A DNA stretch of 64,000 nucleotides. Source: Cellulomonas soli (GTDB lineage: Bacteria; Actinomycetota; Actinomycetes; Actinomycetales; Cellulomonadaceae). The notes beneath the pieces are model-generated. The model searched no databases. It was not told the DNA's origin and was given only the letters and a program-made list of their open reading frames with translations. Shown here piece by piece: positions 7,636 to 17,562 of this stretch; the stretch's first letter is position 1; each line of letters begins with the position of its first letter. The stretch is taken from the NCBI RefSeq assembly GCF_013409305.1, contig NZ_JACBZJ010000001.1, positions 310,001 to 374,000 of the forward strand. Direction: 5' to 3'. The position numbers and the translations under genes were made by a program.

Positions 7636-9951
7636 ATGGCAGAGGACCTGAACGACACCGCCCCGGCGTCCGGGACGGCGCGGGCCTCCGCCGCGTTCGA
7701 CGCCATCACCCGGTGGTGCCGCCGGTTCGGCCTGCTGGTCGAGTCGGTCTCGGTGGTCGCACTGTCGTCGGTGTTCTTCGTGATCGGGTTCGGCCCGATC
7801 GGGAGGCTGCGGTTCCCGCTGGCCGGTGGCGACCTCATCCCTGCGTACGTCGTCGGGCGGATGTGGGCGGACGGCTCGCCGTTCGGTGACGCGAGCGTCG
7901 GTTTCCCGTTCGGCATGGACCTGCGCTACTTCCCCACCGCCGACCTGACGCAGAACGTCCTCGTGGGCGTCTTCGGCGCCGCCACGAAGGACGCCTTCCT
8001 CGCCACGAACCTGCTCTTCGCGGTGTCCTTCCCCCTCACCGCCCTCGCCATGCTCTGGGTCGTCCGCCTGTGCGGGCTGCGCGGCCCTGTCGCGGTGTTC
8101 GCGGCAGTGGGCCTGACGCTCATCCCCTACCACTGGCTGCGGATCGGGCACATCTTCCTCGGCACGATGTACTCAGCCGTTCTCGCCGTCGCTCTCGCGC
8201 TCCTTGTCGGGACGGGCGAGGTCCGCCGTCGGCTCCGGTCGCCCCACCGTGGGTGGCACGCCCTCGCCCTGCTCGGCGCCGCATTCGTCGTGGGTGCCAG
8301 CGGGGTCTACTACGCATGCTTCGGCATCATGCTGATCGCCGTCGCGGCCGTCTACGACACCTTCCGGAGCGGCCGCGCCCGGTCGCTGCTGGTCGGTCTG
8401 TTGCCTGCGCTCCTCGTCGTCGCCTCGCTCGGGCTCGCGCTCTTCCCGGCCTGGTGGTTCGTCCGGGAGCACCCGGCGCTGGCCGGCGTCGCCGAGCGCT
8501 TCCCGTTCGAGTCGGTCAGCTACTCCGGCGCGCTCGCGTTCGTCATCCTCCCGGCACCGCTCTCGCAGGTGCCCGGGATGGACGCCGTCAACGAGTTCGT
8601 CCGGTCCGCCTACGTCCAGGCCGGTGCGACCACCCAGTCGGGTGTCATCTGGTACGCCGACGCGGGCTCGTTGTTCACCGTCGCCGCGATCCTCGTCGCG
8701 CTCGGAGGGGCGCTGCACGCCGTGCGTCGACGCGCCGCGGGCCGACCGGCCACCCCACCCGCCGAGACAGCGACCGGAACGGCCGCCATCCCCGTCGCCC
8801 TCGGGCTCGTCGGGACGTTGCTCACGGTCGTCGTGCTCTTCTTCGTCCCCTGGGGCCTCAACTTCCTCTTCGCGATGACCGTCAGCCCTCAGCTGCGCGC
8901 GTGGGACCGGCTGGTCCCCGTGATCTTCACACTGGTCGTCGCCGCTGCCTCGGTCGCGTGGCGCCGGTGGCGGATCGCCCGTGGCCGGTTCGCGCCGTGG
9001 GTCGTGCTCGTGGTCGGGCTGGGGTTCCTGCTGATGGACTCCGTCCTGCCCTACCGGTCGCAGTTCTACGCCTGGACAGACGCCGGCGCGGGCGCCCTGG
9101 CCACGGGCAAGGCCTACACGGATCAGCTCGAGGCGGCGATCCCCGGCGAGTGCGCCGTGCTCCAGCTCCCCTACGTCGCCTACCCCGAGGCGCCCCCCGT
9201 CGAGAACCTCTCGGCCTACGAGCACCTGTGGCTCCCCCTGGCCGACCCGCAGAAGGAGTGGTCGTTCGGCGCGATGAAGGGCACCGTCGACAGTGCCTGG
9301 CTCGAGCAGCTCGGCAACGACCTCGACGCGCAGGCCGTGCAGGAGCTTGCTGCGGGTGGGTTCTGCGCCGTCCACGTCGACCGCCGCGGCTACACGGAGG
9401 ACGACTACGCGAGCCTCATGGCCAACCTGCGAGGGCTCCTCGGCGCTCCGGTCGCCACCGGGCACGACGGGGACTGGTCCGCCTTCCGGCTGCCGTCCGC
9501 AGGAGACACGCCCGAGGACGTCGCCATCGAGCTGGACGCCCTGTCCGACACCTCCCAGCTGTTCTGGGCCCCGGCGCGGATCCGACCGACGGGTGTGCCG
9601 TCGGCGATCCCTGAGAGCGACGCCTTCTCCACATGGTGGACGCTCCCGGGCGAGGCGTCCTTCGACGTCACCGCCATCGACCCCGCGGCCGACTTCACCG
9701 GCGTCTCCATGGAGGTCGTCGCGTCGACCTGCTCAGCGCGCACGGTCACCGTGACGCTGGACGACGGCACGAACGAGTCCTCGACGACCGTCCAGCTGGC
9801 CGCCGGTCAGAGCGAGCCGGTCGCCCTCGAGCTCCCGAGCCCGACCACACGGGCGACCCTGGCGGTCGAGTTCACGGGTGAGGCATGCGTACCCGATGGC
9901 GCCGAGCTCGCCAGCAGCGTGACGGTCCGCGACCCGCTCGCCACCTGGTGA
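7636..9951 (+). CDS. Large polytopic membrane protein, GT-C-like, unknown function
   Basis: About 771 residues. The first 475 contain some 10-12 membrane segments. An acidic residue follows the first of them (LAGGDLIPAYVVGRMW), as in GT-C glycosyltransferases, and HWLRIGHIFLG lies in a middle loop. The last 300 residues are probably extracytoplasmic and include LQLPYVAYPEAPP and a beta-rich tail. The protein at 22,575-24,788 is a clear paralogue. A role in adding sugars or other groups to the exported polymer on the outer membrane face is inferred from topology only. ATG 7636 was chosen because MAEDLNDT leads directly into the first membrane segment; in-frame GTG codons upstream cannot be excluded. 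Confidence 0.65.
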   Translation: MAEDLNDTAPASGTARASAAFDAITRWCRRFGLLVESVSVVALSSVFFVIGFGPIGRLRFPLAGGDLIPAYVVGRMWADGSPFGDASVGFPFGMDLRYFPTADLTQNVLVGVFGAATKDAFLATNLLFAVSFPLTALAMLWVVRLCGLRGPVAVFAAVGLTLIPYHWLRIGHIFLGTMYSAVLAVALALLVGTGEVRRRLRSPHRGWHALALLGAAFVVGASGVYYACFGIMLIAVAAVYDTFRSGRARSLLVGLLPALLVVASLGLALFPAWWFVREHPALAGVAERFPFESVSYSGALAFVILPAPLSQVPGMDAVNEFVRSAYVQAGATTQSGVIWYADAGSLFTVAAILVALGGALHAVRRRAAGRPATPPAETATGTAAIPVALGLVGTLLTVVVLFFVPWGLNFLFAMTVSPQLRAWDRLVPVIFTLVVAAASVAWRRWRIARGRFAPWVVLVVGLGFLLMDSVLPYRSQFYAWTDAGAGALATGKAYTDQLEAAIPGECAVLQLPYVAYPEAPPVENLSAYEHLWLPLADPQKEWSFGAMKGTVDSAWLEQLGNDLDAQAVQELAAGGFCAVHVDRRGYTEDDYASLMANLRGLLGAPVATGHDGDWSAFRLPSAGDTPEDVAIELDALSDTSQLFWAPARIRPTGVPSAIPESDAFSTWWTLPGEASFDVTAIDPAADFTGVSMEVVASTCSARTVTVTLDDGTNESSTTVQLAAGQSEPVALELPSPTTRATLAVEFTGEACVPDGAELASSVTVRDPLATW

Positions 9952-9992
9952 GCCGGAACCCACGACCCGCAGCGGCTCGCCGCTGACGGAGC

Positions 9993-10025
9993 GGCCTCTC
10001 CCGAGCGCATCGCTCAGGAGAGGCC
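9993..10025. terminator. Bidirectional hairpin between convergent genes
   Basis: GGCCTCTCC and GGAGAGGCC pair over 9 bases. Inside, GAGCG and CGCTC pair over 5 more around a CAT loop, with a single C/A mismatch between the two stems. It lies between the stops of a plus-strand gene ending at 9,951 and a minus-strand gene ending at 10,055, so it can serve both. Confidence 0.8.
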
Positions 10026-10054
10026 ACGACCACAGACGCGTGGCCGAGGAACTC

Positions 10055-12553
10055 TCAGCTCCGGCCCAGCACGCGTCGTACCCGTCCGGATGCGCGCCGG
10101 CTCACCTCGCGGACACCGCCGGCGGCAAGGTAGCCCTTGGCCAGCGCCACGTCGGCACGCAAGGAGGTGCTCGGCGACGGCTGCGTCCAGCGCTTGCCCG
10201 AGGGCCCGCCTGCGGCCGGGACCGCGAGGTCGACGGCGCGGCGCGGGGTACGGCAGAACTCCACGAGCGGCGCGAGCACGCGCGACCACGCGTACCGCTC
10301 GGCGAAGGAGCCCACCGCCTTCCTGGCGGCGGCCGCAGCCTCGGCGTCGTAGAGCATCTCCTCGAGCGCCTGCTCCAGGCTTGCGAGGTCCTGCGCGGGG
10401 ACCGTCCTTCCGAGCCCGTGGTCACGGATCAGAGGTGCGAACGTGTCGCCGTCCGTCGCGACGATCGGCAACGACGCCCACAGGTAGTCGAGGATCCGGG
10501 TCCGGAAGCTGAAGGCCGTCTCCACGTGCTCGAAGTGCGTCGAGACGCCGACGTCCGCGTCGAGGAGGTAGTCCGCGCGCTCCTCGTAGGGCACCCAGCC
10601 CTCGTTGAAGAACACGTGGCGGTCCGTCAGCCCGAGCTCGTCGGCCAGCTGCCGCGTCTCCCACGCGACCCGCATCTGCGGGACGCCCGGGTTCGGGTGC
10701 TTGAGTCCCAGGAAGAACAACCGGACGTCCGGTCGACGGTCCTTGAGCGCGTCGATCGCCCGGATCAGCGTCAGCGGGTCGAACCAGTTGTAGACGCCGC
10801 CACCCCAGAGCACGACCTTGTCGTCCGGCCCGATGCCCGGTACGACACCCTTGATCCCGTGCCGACGCTGCACGGGCGGGGAGTCCTCGACGCCGAAGGG
10901 CACCACCGAGATCAGGTTGTCCAGCGAGGCGTCCTCGTCGTACACCGCTGGGCTGATGCGCCCCTGCCCCGCGAGCTGGCCGAGCCAGAAGTCGCGCTGC
11001 TTGTCGGAGGCGCACAGCAGGAAGTCCGCGCGGCGCAGCTGCTCGTTGAGCGCGTGGGTGGTGATCTCCACGGCGTGACGACGGCCGTCGGGACCCAGCT
11101 CGCGGGCCTGCTCGAGCTGCTCGAGGTGCATCGGGTCGTAGATGTCCGCCACGACGATGACGTCGGAGTCCTTCAGCCACGGTGCGGTCTCGAGGAGGAA
11201 CCCCTGGAACACCACGACATCGGCCCACGCCGTCGGCTCCCGCAGCCCGGTCCCGGCCGCGTACTCGACGCTGAACCCGTCGCCCGCACGCCGGGCGCCT
11301 GCGGTCGACACCAGCCTGACCTCGTGGTCCGGGGCGAGCGCCTTGGCCATCTCCCACGCGCGGATCGCCGGGCCGGCCATCCGGTCCAGCAGCGGCTCAC
11401 CGGTCACGATCAGGATCCGGTGACGGGCGGTGAAGTGCTCCGCGATCCCGAACGCCTCGACCAGGACCTCGTGCGCAGCCAGGTAGCTCGGCATGCCGTA
11501 CGCCGGCTCCATCGCCTCGCGGAACAGCGGCAGCAGGTCGCGGTCGCTGCGCCGCCGCCGGGCCTGCAGCTCACGGCGCGACGTGAGCAGCGACGGCATC
11601 TGCTCGACCAGGTAGTCGATCGCGAGCGGGCCCGTCAGAGCCATCTTCGGCACCTCGAGCGTGCCGATGTCGTCCCCACCGGGCGAACGCTGCAGGTCGA
11701 GCGCGGTCGCATCGAGGCCGGACCGCGCCACCGAGCGGCGCACCGACAGCGCCATGGCGGCAGGGAGGGCGCGGGCGAGCGACTCGTCGTCGTAGTTCTT
11801 GAACATCGTGAGCAACGCGTTCCGCTCGAGCAGGTAGCTCTCGCGGTAGTTCCCGAACTTGCGCATCGTCACGTGGTGCTTGTGGTAGGCCACGGACTCG
11901 GGTACGTACCGCACGCGATGGCCGAGCAGGTTGAGCCGCCACCCGAGGTCGACGTCCTCGTAGAACATGAAGAAGCGCTCGTCGAACCCGCCGAGCTCGC
12001 GGTACAGCCCGGTGCGGACGAACATCGCGGCACCCGTGCCGAACAGCACATCCTTGGCGACCTCGTAGGCCCCGGTGTCCGGCTTCTCGACCTCGCGCTT
12101 GTACCCCATGCCGAACCACGTGAGCGAGCCGTCGACGTAGTCGACCAGCGCACCGTCCCAGTCCAGGACCTTGGACGCCACGGCTCCGACCGTCGGGTCC
12201 CGGTCGAGCTCGGCCACCGCGGCCTCGATCCAGCGCGGCCCCGGGCGGGCGTCGTTGTTGAGGAATGCCACGTACTCCCCCGTGGCGTGCTGCACCCCGA
12301 GGTTGCAGCCGCCGGCGAAGCCGAGGTTCGCCCCCGACTCGATCACGAGCGCCCCGGGTACGGCTGCGCGGATCTGCTCGGTGCTGCCGTCGCCGGAGTC
12401 GTTCTCGACGACCACCAGCTGGAGCCGGTCCGCCGGCCACTCGACGTCGTCGAACGCCCGCAGGGCCGTGATCGTGTCGTCGGCACCCTTGTAGTTGACC
12501 AGGACGACCGTGACCACGCCCGGGCGGGGTTCGGCGTTCTCTCGTGACCTCAC
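10055..12553 (-). CDS. Bifunctional glycosyltransferase: GT2 fused to GT4
   Basis: An 832-residue fusion. Residues 13-270 are a GT-A family 2 enzyme: TVVLVNYKGADD, VVVENDSGDGS, NLGFAGGCNLG, AFLNNDARP (metal-binding D-x-D-like site) and FFMFYEDVDLGWR. These resemble rhamnosyltransferase-type GT2 proteins. After an alpha-helical linker, residues about 370-770 are a GT-B domain (ILIVTGEPLLDRMAGPAIRA, VVPFGVEDSPP, WGGGVYNWFDP). One protein could therefore add two sugars in sequence. The GTG start overlaps the stop of the upstream gmd-like gene (GTGA), tying it to deoxyhexose supply. GDP-6-deoxyhexose donors are a reasonable inference but are not shown. Confidence 0.88.
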   Translation of the reverse strand: MRSRENAEPRPGVVTVVLVNYKGADDTITALRAFDDVEWPADRLQLVVVENDSGDGSTEQIRAAVPGALVIESGANLGFAGGCNLGVQHATGEYVAFLNNDARPGPRWIEAAVAELDRDPTVGAVASKVLDWDGALVDYVDGSLTWFGMGYKREVEKPDTGAYEVAKDVLFGTGAAMFVRTGLYRELGGFDERFFMFYEDVDLGWRLNLLGHRVRYVPESVAYHKHHVTMRKFGNYRESYLLERNALLTMFKNYDDESLARALPAAMALSVRRSVARSGLDATALDLQRSPGGDDIGTLEVPKMALTGPLAIDYLVEQMPSLLTSRRELQARRRRSDRDLLPLFREAMEPAYGMPSYLAAHEVLVEAFGIAEHFTARHRILIVTGEPLLDRMAGPAIRAWEMAKALAPDHEVRLVSTAGARRAGDGFSVEYAAGTGLREPTAWADVVVFQGFLLETAPWLKDSDVIVVADIYDPMHLEQLEQARELGPDGRRHAVEITTHALNEQLRRADFLLCASDKQRDFWLGQLAGQGRISPAVYDEDASLDNLISVVPFGVEDSPPVQRRHGIKGVVPGIGPDDKVVLWGGGVYNWFDPLTLIRAIDALKDRRPDVRLFFLGLKHPNPGVPQMRVAWETRQLADELGLTDRHVFFNEGWVPYEERADYLLDADVGVSTHFEHVETAFSFRTRILDYLWASLPIVATDGDTFAPLIRDHGLGRTVPAQDLASLEQALEEMLYDAEAAAAARKAVGSFAERYAWSRVLAPLVEFCRTPRRAVDLAVPAAGGPSGKRWTQPSPSTSLRADVALAKGYLAAGGVREVSRRASGRVRRVLGRS

Positions 12554-13524
12554 GGTCGGCTCCTCAACAGCTCAAGATCGTGGTCGACCATCCGGGCGAC
12601 GATCCCGTGGAAGTCCACCGTCGGCGTCCAACCGAGCACCCGCCGCGCCTTGCCCGGGTCGCCCACCTGCTCGGCCGCGTCGGCAGGCCGCACGAGCTTC
12701 TCGTCGACCCTGACGTGGGCCTCCCAGTCGTCGATGCCCGCGTGCCGCATCGCCACCTCGACGAACTCGGCGACCGTGTGGACCTCACCGGTCGCCACGA
12801 CGTAGTCGTCAGCCGTCTCGTGGCGCACGGCGCGCACCATCGCGTCGACGTAGTCCGCAGCCCATCCCCAGTCCCGGCGGACGTCCGTCCGTCCGAGCGT
12901 CAACGACCCGCGACCCTCGTGCGCGATCCGCGCCACCGTCGAGGTGATCTTCCGGGTGACGAAGGCCGTCGGCCGCGACGGGGACTCGTGGTTGTACAGC
13001 ACGCAGGCCGACACCGGCAGCCCTCGTTCGCGGTAGATCGACGCCATGTGGTGCGCGTAGGCCTTCGCGGCACCGTACGGCGAGCCGGGCCGCAAGGGGG
13101 TCTGCTCGTCCTGCGGCGAGACCACGGCCTGCCCGAAGATCTCCGCGCTCGACGCCTGCAGGACCCGCACGGGATTCCCCGTGCGCTCCTGGAGCCGCCA
13201 CGCGGCCTCGAACACGGCCACGGCTCCGACGCCGCTCACGAGACCGGTGGACACCGGGTCCACCCAGGACTGCGCCACGGAGCTGACGCCGGCGAGGTTG
13301 TACACCTCCGCCGGCGCCACCTCGGCGATCAGCGCCTCGACGGTCGCGGTGTCGAGAAGGTCGCCGACGTGCAGGGCGACGCCGGCGGGCAACCGGGAGG
13401 CCGCCTCGACCGCATCGTCAGCCGTGCGGACCAACCCGTGCACCGAGGCGCCCTCGGCCGCGAGCCTCTCGGCCAGCAGGGAGCCGTCCTGCCCAGCGAC
13501 GCCGGTGATGAAGACCCGGGTCAC
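12550..13524 (-). CDS. GDP-mannose 4,6-dehydratase-like SDR (second copy; possible reductase)
   Basis: A 324-residue extended SDR. GVAGQDGSLLAE at residue 8, SSAEIFG (Glu128), SPYGAAK (Tyr150, Lys154), YNHESPSRP and RRDWGWAADYVDAM are signatures of GDP-mannose 4,6-dehydratase. It is more diverged than the adjacent true Gmd at 13,529: it lacks the Gmd-typical RGQNN block after the Rossmann fold. Two tandem homologues are not needed for one dehydration step. This copy may have become a 4-reductase making GDP-D-rhamnose or a related sugar, or may act on another substrate. Which of these applies cannot be read from the sequence. Its stop overlaps the start of the GT2-GT4 fusion gene. Confidence 0.8.
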   Translation of the reverse strand: MTRVFITGVAGQDGSLLAERLAAEGASVHGLVRTADDAVEAASRLPAGVALHVGDLLDTATVEALIAEVAPAEVYNLAGVSSVAQSWVDPVSTGLVSGVGAVAVFEAAWRLQERTGNPVRVLQASSAEIFGQAVVSPQDEQTPLRPGSPYGAAKAYAHHMASIYRERGLPVSACVLYNHESPSRPTAFVTRKITSTVARIAHEGRGSLTLGRTDVRRDWGWAADYVDAMVRAVRHETADDYVVATGEVHTVAEFVEVAMRHAGIDDWEAHVRVDEKLVRPADAAEQVGDPGKARRVLGWTPTVDFHGIVARMVDHDLELLRSRP

Positions 13525-13528
13525 CCGG

Positions 13529-14729
<1,201 letters not shown>

Positions 14730-15632
14730 ATGACCGTCAGCGCCCAGGACCGGATCGAGGCAGTCGCGCGCGAGCCGTTCACGACCACGGGTCGCGAGAG
14801 CGGCTGGACGGGTGCGTGGCGCTCGGTCGTCGACATCTGGGGGCATCGCGAGCTGCTCGACCTCCTGGTCCGGCGCGAGCTGAAGTCCCGCTACAAGGAC
14901 AGCGCTCTCGGGTTCCTCTGGTCGATGATCCGACCGCTCACCATGCTGTTCGTCTACTACGTCGCCATCGGCAAGGTGCTCAACGGTGAGCGCTCCATCC
15001 CGGGCTTCGCCATCTTCGTGTTCACCGGCCTGACAGCCTGGGGCCTGTTCTCGGAGATCGTCGCCGGCGGCACGGGTTCCATCGTGGGGAACTCCGGGCT
15101 CGTGAAGAAGATCTACCTGCCGCGAGAGGTCTTCCCGCTCAGCGTCGTCGGGTCTGCCCTGTTCAACTTCGCGATCCAGCTCTCGATCCTGATCATCGCC
15201 ACGCTCGCGCTCAGGCAGCCGCCCACGCAGTACGTCTTCACCTACTTCCCGGTCGCGACGCTCCTGCTGCTCGTGCTCGGGTTGGCGCTCGCGCTGATGC
15301 TGGGCGCAGCCAACGTCTTCCTCCGCGACATGCAGTACCTCGTCGAGGTGGTCCTGATGGTCGCGATGTGGGCCTCGCCCATCGTCTACTCCTGGCAGCT
15401 CGTCGACGGCAAGCTCCCGGACGGGTTGCTGAAGGACCTGTACCTGTCCAACCCTGTCACGCTCGCGATCCTCGCCTACCAACGCTCGTTCTGGGCCGAG
15501 GGCGCCGACAGCACCTACCCCGAGGACCTCATGACCCGACTCCTGATCGCGCTCGGCATCTCTGCCGTCCTGCTCGTCATCGGCCAGCGGGTCTTCGCCC
15601 GCGCCGAGGGCAACTTCGCGCAGGAGCTGTGA
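14730..15632 (+). CDS. wzm: Polysaccharide ABC exporter, permease subunit (Wzm/TagG type)
   Basis: A 300-residue ABC-2 type membrane protein. The cytoplasmic N terminus includes LVRRELKSRYKDSALGFLWS, a hallmark of O-antigen and teichoic-acid export permeases. About six membrane helices follow, with VKKIYLPREVFPL between helices 2 and 3. With the ATPase encoded next it would flip a complete undecaprenyl-linked polysaccharide across the membrane. ATG 14730 is preferred over the in-frame GTG 14697 because GGAG lies 5 bases upstream of it. The next gene's start lies right at this stop, so subunit stoichiometry may be set by coupling. Confidence 0.92.
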   Translation: MTVSAQDRIEAVAREPFTTTGRESGWTGAWRSVVDIWGHRELLDLLVRRELKSRYKDSALGFLWSMIRPLTMLFVYYVAIGKVLNGERSIPGFAIFVFTGLTAWGLFSEIVAGGTGSIVGNSGLVKKIYLPREVFPLSVVGSALFNFAIQLSILIIATLALRQPPTQYVFTYFPVATLLLLVLGLALALMLGAANVFLRDMQYLVEVVLMVAMWASPIVYSWQLVDGKLPDGLLKDLYLSNPVTLAILAYQRSFWAEGADSTYPEDLMTRLLIALGISAVLLVIGQRVFARAEGNFAQEL

Positions 15633-16861
15633 TGACGACCCCGGACGTCAGCGTCATCCGCGTACGCGGAGCCTCCAAGCAGTTCCGTATCCGCAAGGAC
15701 AAGTCGCTCAAGGACCGCGTCGTCGGCATCATGCGCGAGAAGCGCACGAGCGAAGAGTTCTGGGCCTTGCGCGACATCGACCTCGACATCGAGGCCGGCA
15801 CGACGGTCGGGCTCGTCGGCCACAACGGCTCCGGCAAGAGCACGCTGCTGAAGCTGATCGGCGGCATCCTGCAGCCGACGACCGGCATCGTGCAGCACCG
15901 GGGCCGCATCGCGGCACTGCTCGAGCTCGGTGCGGGCTTCCACCCTGACCTGACGGGCCGCGAGAACGTCTACCTCAACGCGTCGATCCTCGGCCTGAGC
16001 AAGCAGCAGACCGACTCGTACTTCGACGCGATCGTGGACTTCTCCGGCATCGAGCGCTTCATCGACGCCCAGGTGAAGTTCTACTCGTCAGGCATGTACG
16101 TCCGCCTCGCCTTCGCCGTCGCCGTGCACGTCGACCCGGAGATCCTGCTCGTCGACGAGGTCCTGGCGGTCGGCGACGAACCGTTCCAGCGCAAGTGCAT
16201 GGACCGCATCCACCAGTTCCAGGCCGAGGGGCGCACGATCGTCCTGGTCTCGCACTCTGCGGAGCAGGTCGGCGAGCTGTGCCATCGGGCCGTGGTGCTC
16301 GACGGTGGCCGCATCGTGTTCGACGGCGCGGCCGAGCGCGGTATCCAGGTGCTGCGCGAGGGCTACGAGACCGCACGCGTCCTCGCCGAGGCGGCCGCGG
16401 CCAATGCCAGCGCCGCGATCGCGCGGCCGGCGGACCACGCCACCGTCGATCGGGTCGAGGTCCTGGACGGCGCAGGGGCGCCCGTGGACTCCGTGGCCTC
16501 GGGCGACCCGCTCGAGGTCGTGATCACCTACCGTTCCAGCGCACCGCTCACCGCCTGGCGCGGGGCCATGACGATCGACACCCCGCTCGCCCAGGTGGTG
16601 TACGGCACGAACACCGAGCTCTCCGGGGTCGAGGTGCCGACGCTGCACGGCGAGTGCCAGCTGCGCCTCCGGTTCCCGCGCGTGGACCTCATGTCGGGCA
16701 CCTACCACGTCACGGCTGCGCTCCAGGCGCTCGACGGCACGTCGATCGACTGGAAGGGCCAGGCCGCGTCCTTCACGGTGACGTCTCCCACCACCGGTGT
16801 GGGGATCGCCGACCTGCGACCCAGCATCGAGGCCGTCCCGGCGACGAGCTCCCACCTGTGA
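15632..16861 (+). CDS. wzt: Polysaccharide ABC exporter, ATPase with C-terminal extension (Wzt type)
   Basis: A 409-residue protein. Residues 1-250 are an ABC ATPase: Walker A GHNGSGKST (63-71), ALLELGAGFHPDLTGREN typical of polysaccharide exporters, the signature YSSGMYVRLAFAVA, and Walker B ILLVDEVLAVGD. An Ala-rich linker follows. Residues about 265-400 form a beta-rich domain (LEVVITYRSSAPL, YGTNTELSG) that resembles the Wzt C-terminal domain, which in O9a-type systems recognises the modified non-reducing end of the chain. That would agree with a terminal methyl group from the FkbM enzyme at 2.4 kb; the link is inference. CAGGAG precedes the ATG. Confidence 0.92.
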   Translation: MTTPDVSVIRVRGASKQFRIRKDKSLKDRVVGIMREKRTSEEFWALRDIDLDIEAGTTVGLVGHNGSGKSTLLKLIGGILQPTTGIVQHRGRIAALLELGAGFHPDLTGRENVYLNASILGLSKQQTDSYFDAIVDFSGIERFIDAQVKFYSSGMYVRLAFAVAVHVDPEILLVDEVLAVGDEPFQRKCMDRIHQFQAEGRTIVLVSHSAEQVGELCHRAVVLDGGRIVFDGAAERGIQVLREGYETARVLAEAAAANASAAIARPADHATVDRVEVLDGAGAPVDSVASGDPLEVVITYRSSAPLTAWRGAMTIDTPLAQVVYGTNTELSGVEVPTLHGECQLRLRFPRVDLMSGTYHVTAALQALDGTSIDWKGQAASFTVTSPTTGVGIADLRPSIEAVPATSSHL

Positions 16862-16881
16862 CCGACGAGGGGTACCACCGC

Positions 16882-17562
16882 ATGACCGACTCCACGACCT
16901 CGCCCGTGACGCCGCGCGCAGCGCAGCACGGCACGACGAGCTCGTCCGAGGCAGCCGTCGTCCTCCGCATCGCCACCCGGCTCGACACGGCGACGTTCAC
17001 GGCATCGGCGATCGACGACCCGCTCCTGCTCGGCCCCCTCGAGTCCGCCCTCACCCGCGTGCCGCGGGGCGGCGCCGTGCTCGTCGGCTCGGAGGCGGAC
17101 GTCGTCGCGGCCCTCGACCCGGCGGGGGTGCACCCCGTCGTGCTCCTCGTGCCGGCCGACGACCTGCCGTCGGCAGTCACCCCGACGTGGCACACCGCCG
17201 TCCTCGAGGCCGGATACGTGGGATGCCTGGTCACGGCCGGCTGGCGCCTCTACGTCCGCGCCGAGTCGGCCGACACGCTCGGGCCCGCGTTGAGCTACCC
17301 GCCCACCGACGCCGAGCGCGACGCCACGCAGGAGCTCGGGCGGGAGGCCTTCCTGGCCGAGATCGTGGCGTGGCGGACCGCCGCCCTGACCCGGTGGTCG
17401 GTGCGCGCGTACGAGGAGAGCGGCAAGACCAACAAGGACCTGCTCGACGAGCTGACGCGGACGACGGACATCCTCGAGACGGTCTACCGGACCTTCTCCT
17501 GGCGGGTGACGGCCCCTCTGCGGGCCGTGCAGTCGGCGCGTATGCGCTCGGCCCGCCGATGA
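16882..17562 (+). CDS. Unrecognised protein between exporter and glycosyltransferases
   Basis: A 226-residue soluble protein that I do not recognise. The N-terminal half has a possible Rossmann-like pattern with weak strands (AVVLRIATRL, GAVLVGSEADVV, VVLLVPADDLP). The C-terminal part is helical, with charged heptads (YEESGKTNKDLLDELTRTTD) and the ending SWRVTAPLRAVQ. Such tails occur at the ends of many polysaccharide-cluster glycosyltransferases and methyltransferases. It could be a reduced methyltransferase or an adaptor for the export or synthesis complex. ATG 16882 is preceded by GAGGGG at 16,867-16,872; a GTG at 16,858 overlapping the wzt stop is the alternative. Its stop overlaps the next start (ATGA). 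Confidence 0.6.
   Translation: MTDSTTSPVTPRAAQHGTTSSSEAAVVLRIATRLDTATFTASAIDDPLLLGPLESALTRVPRGGAVLVGSEADVVAALDPAGVHPVVLLVPADDLPSAVTPTWHTAVLEAGYVGCLVTAGWRLYVRAESADTLGPALSYPPTDAERDATQELGREAFLAEIVAWRTAALTRWSVRAYEESGKTNKDLLDELTRTTDILETVYRTFSWRVTAPLRAVQSARMRSARR

Noticed and set aside
10040..12547. A long plus-strand open frame of over 800 codons
   Set aside because: It is antisense to the GT2-GT4 fusion, whose motifs are unmistakable. The plus-strand translation is compositionally biased and has no recognisable domain.
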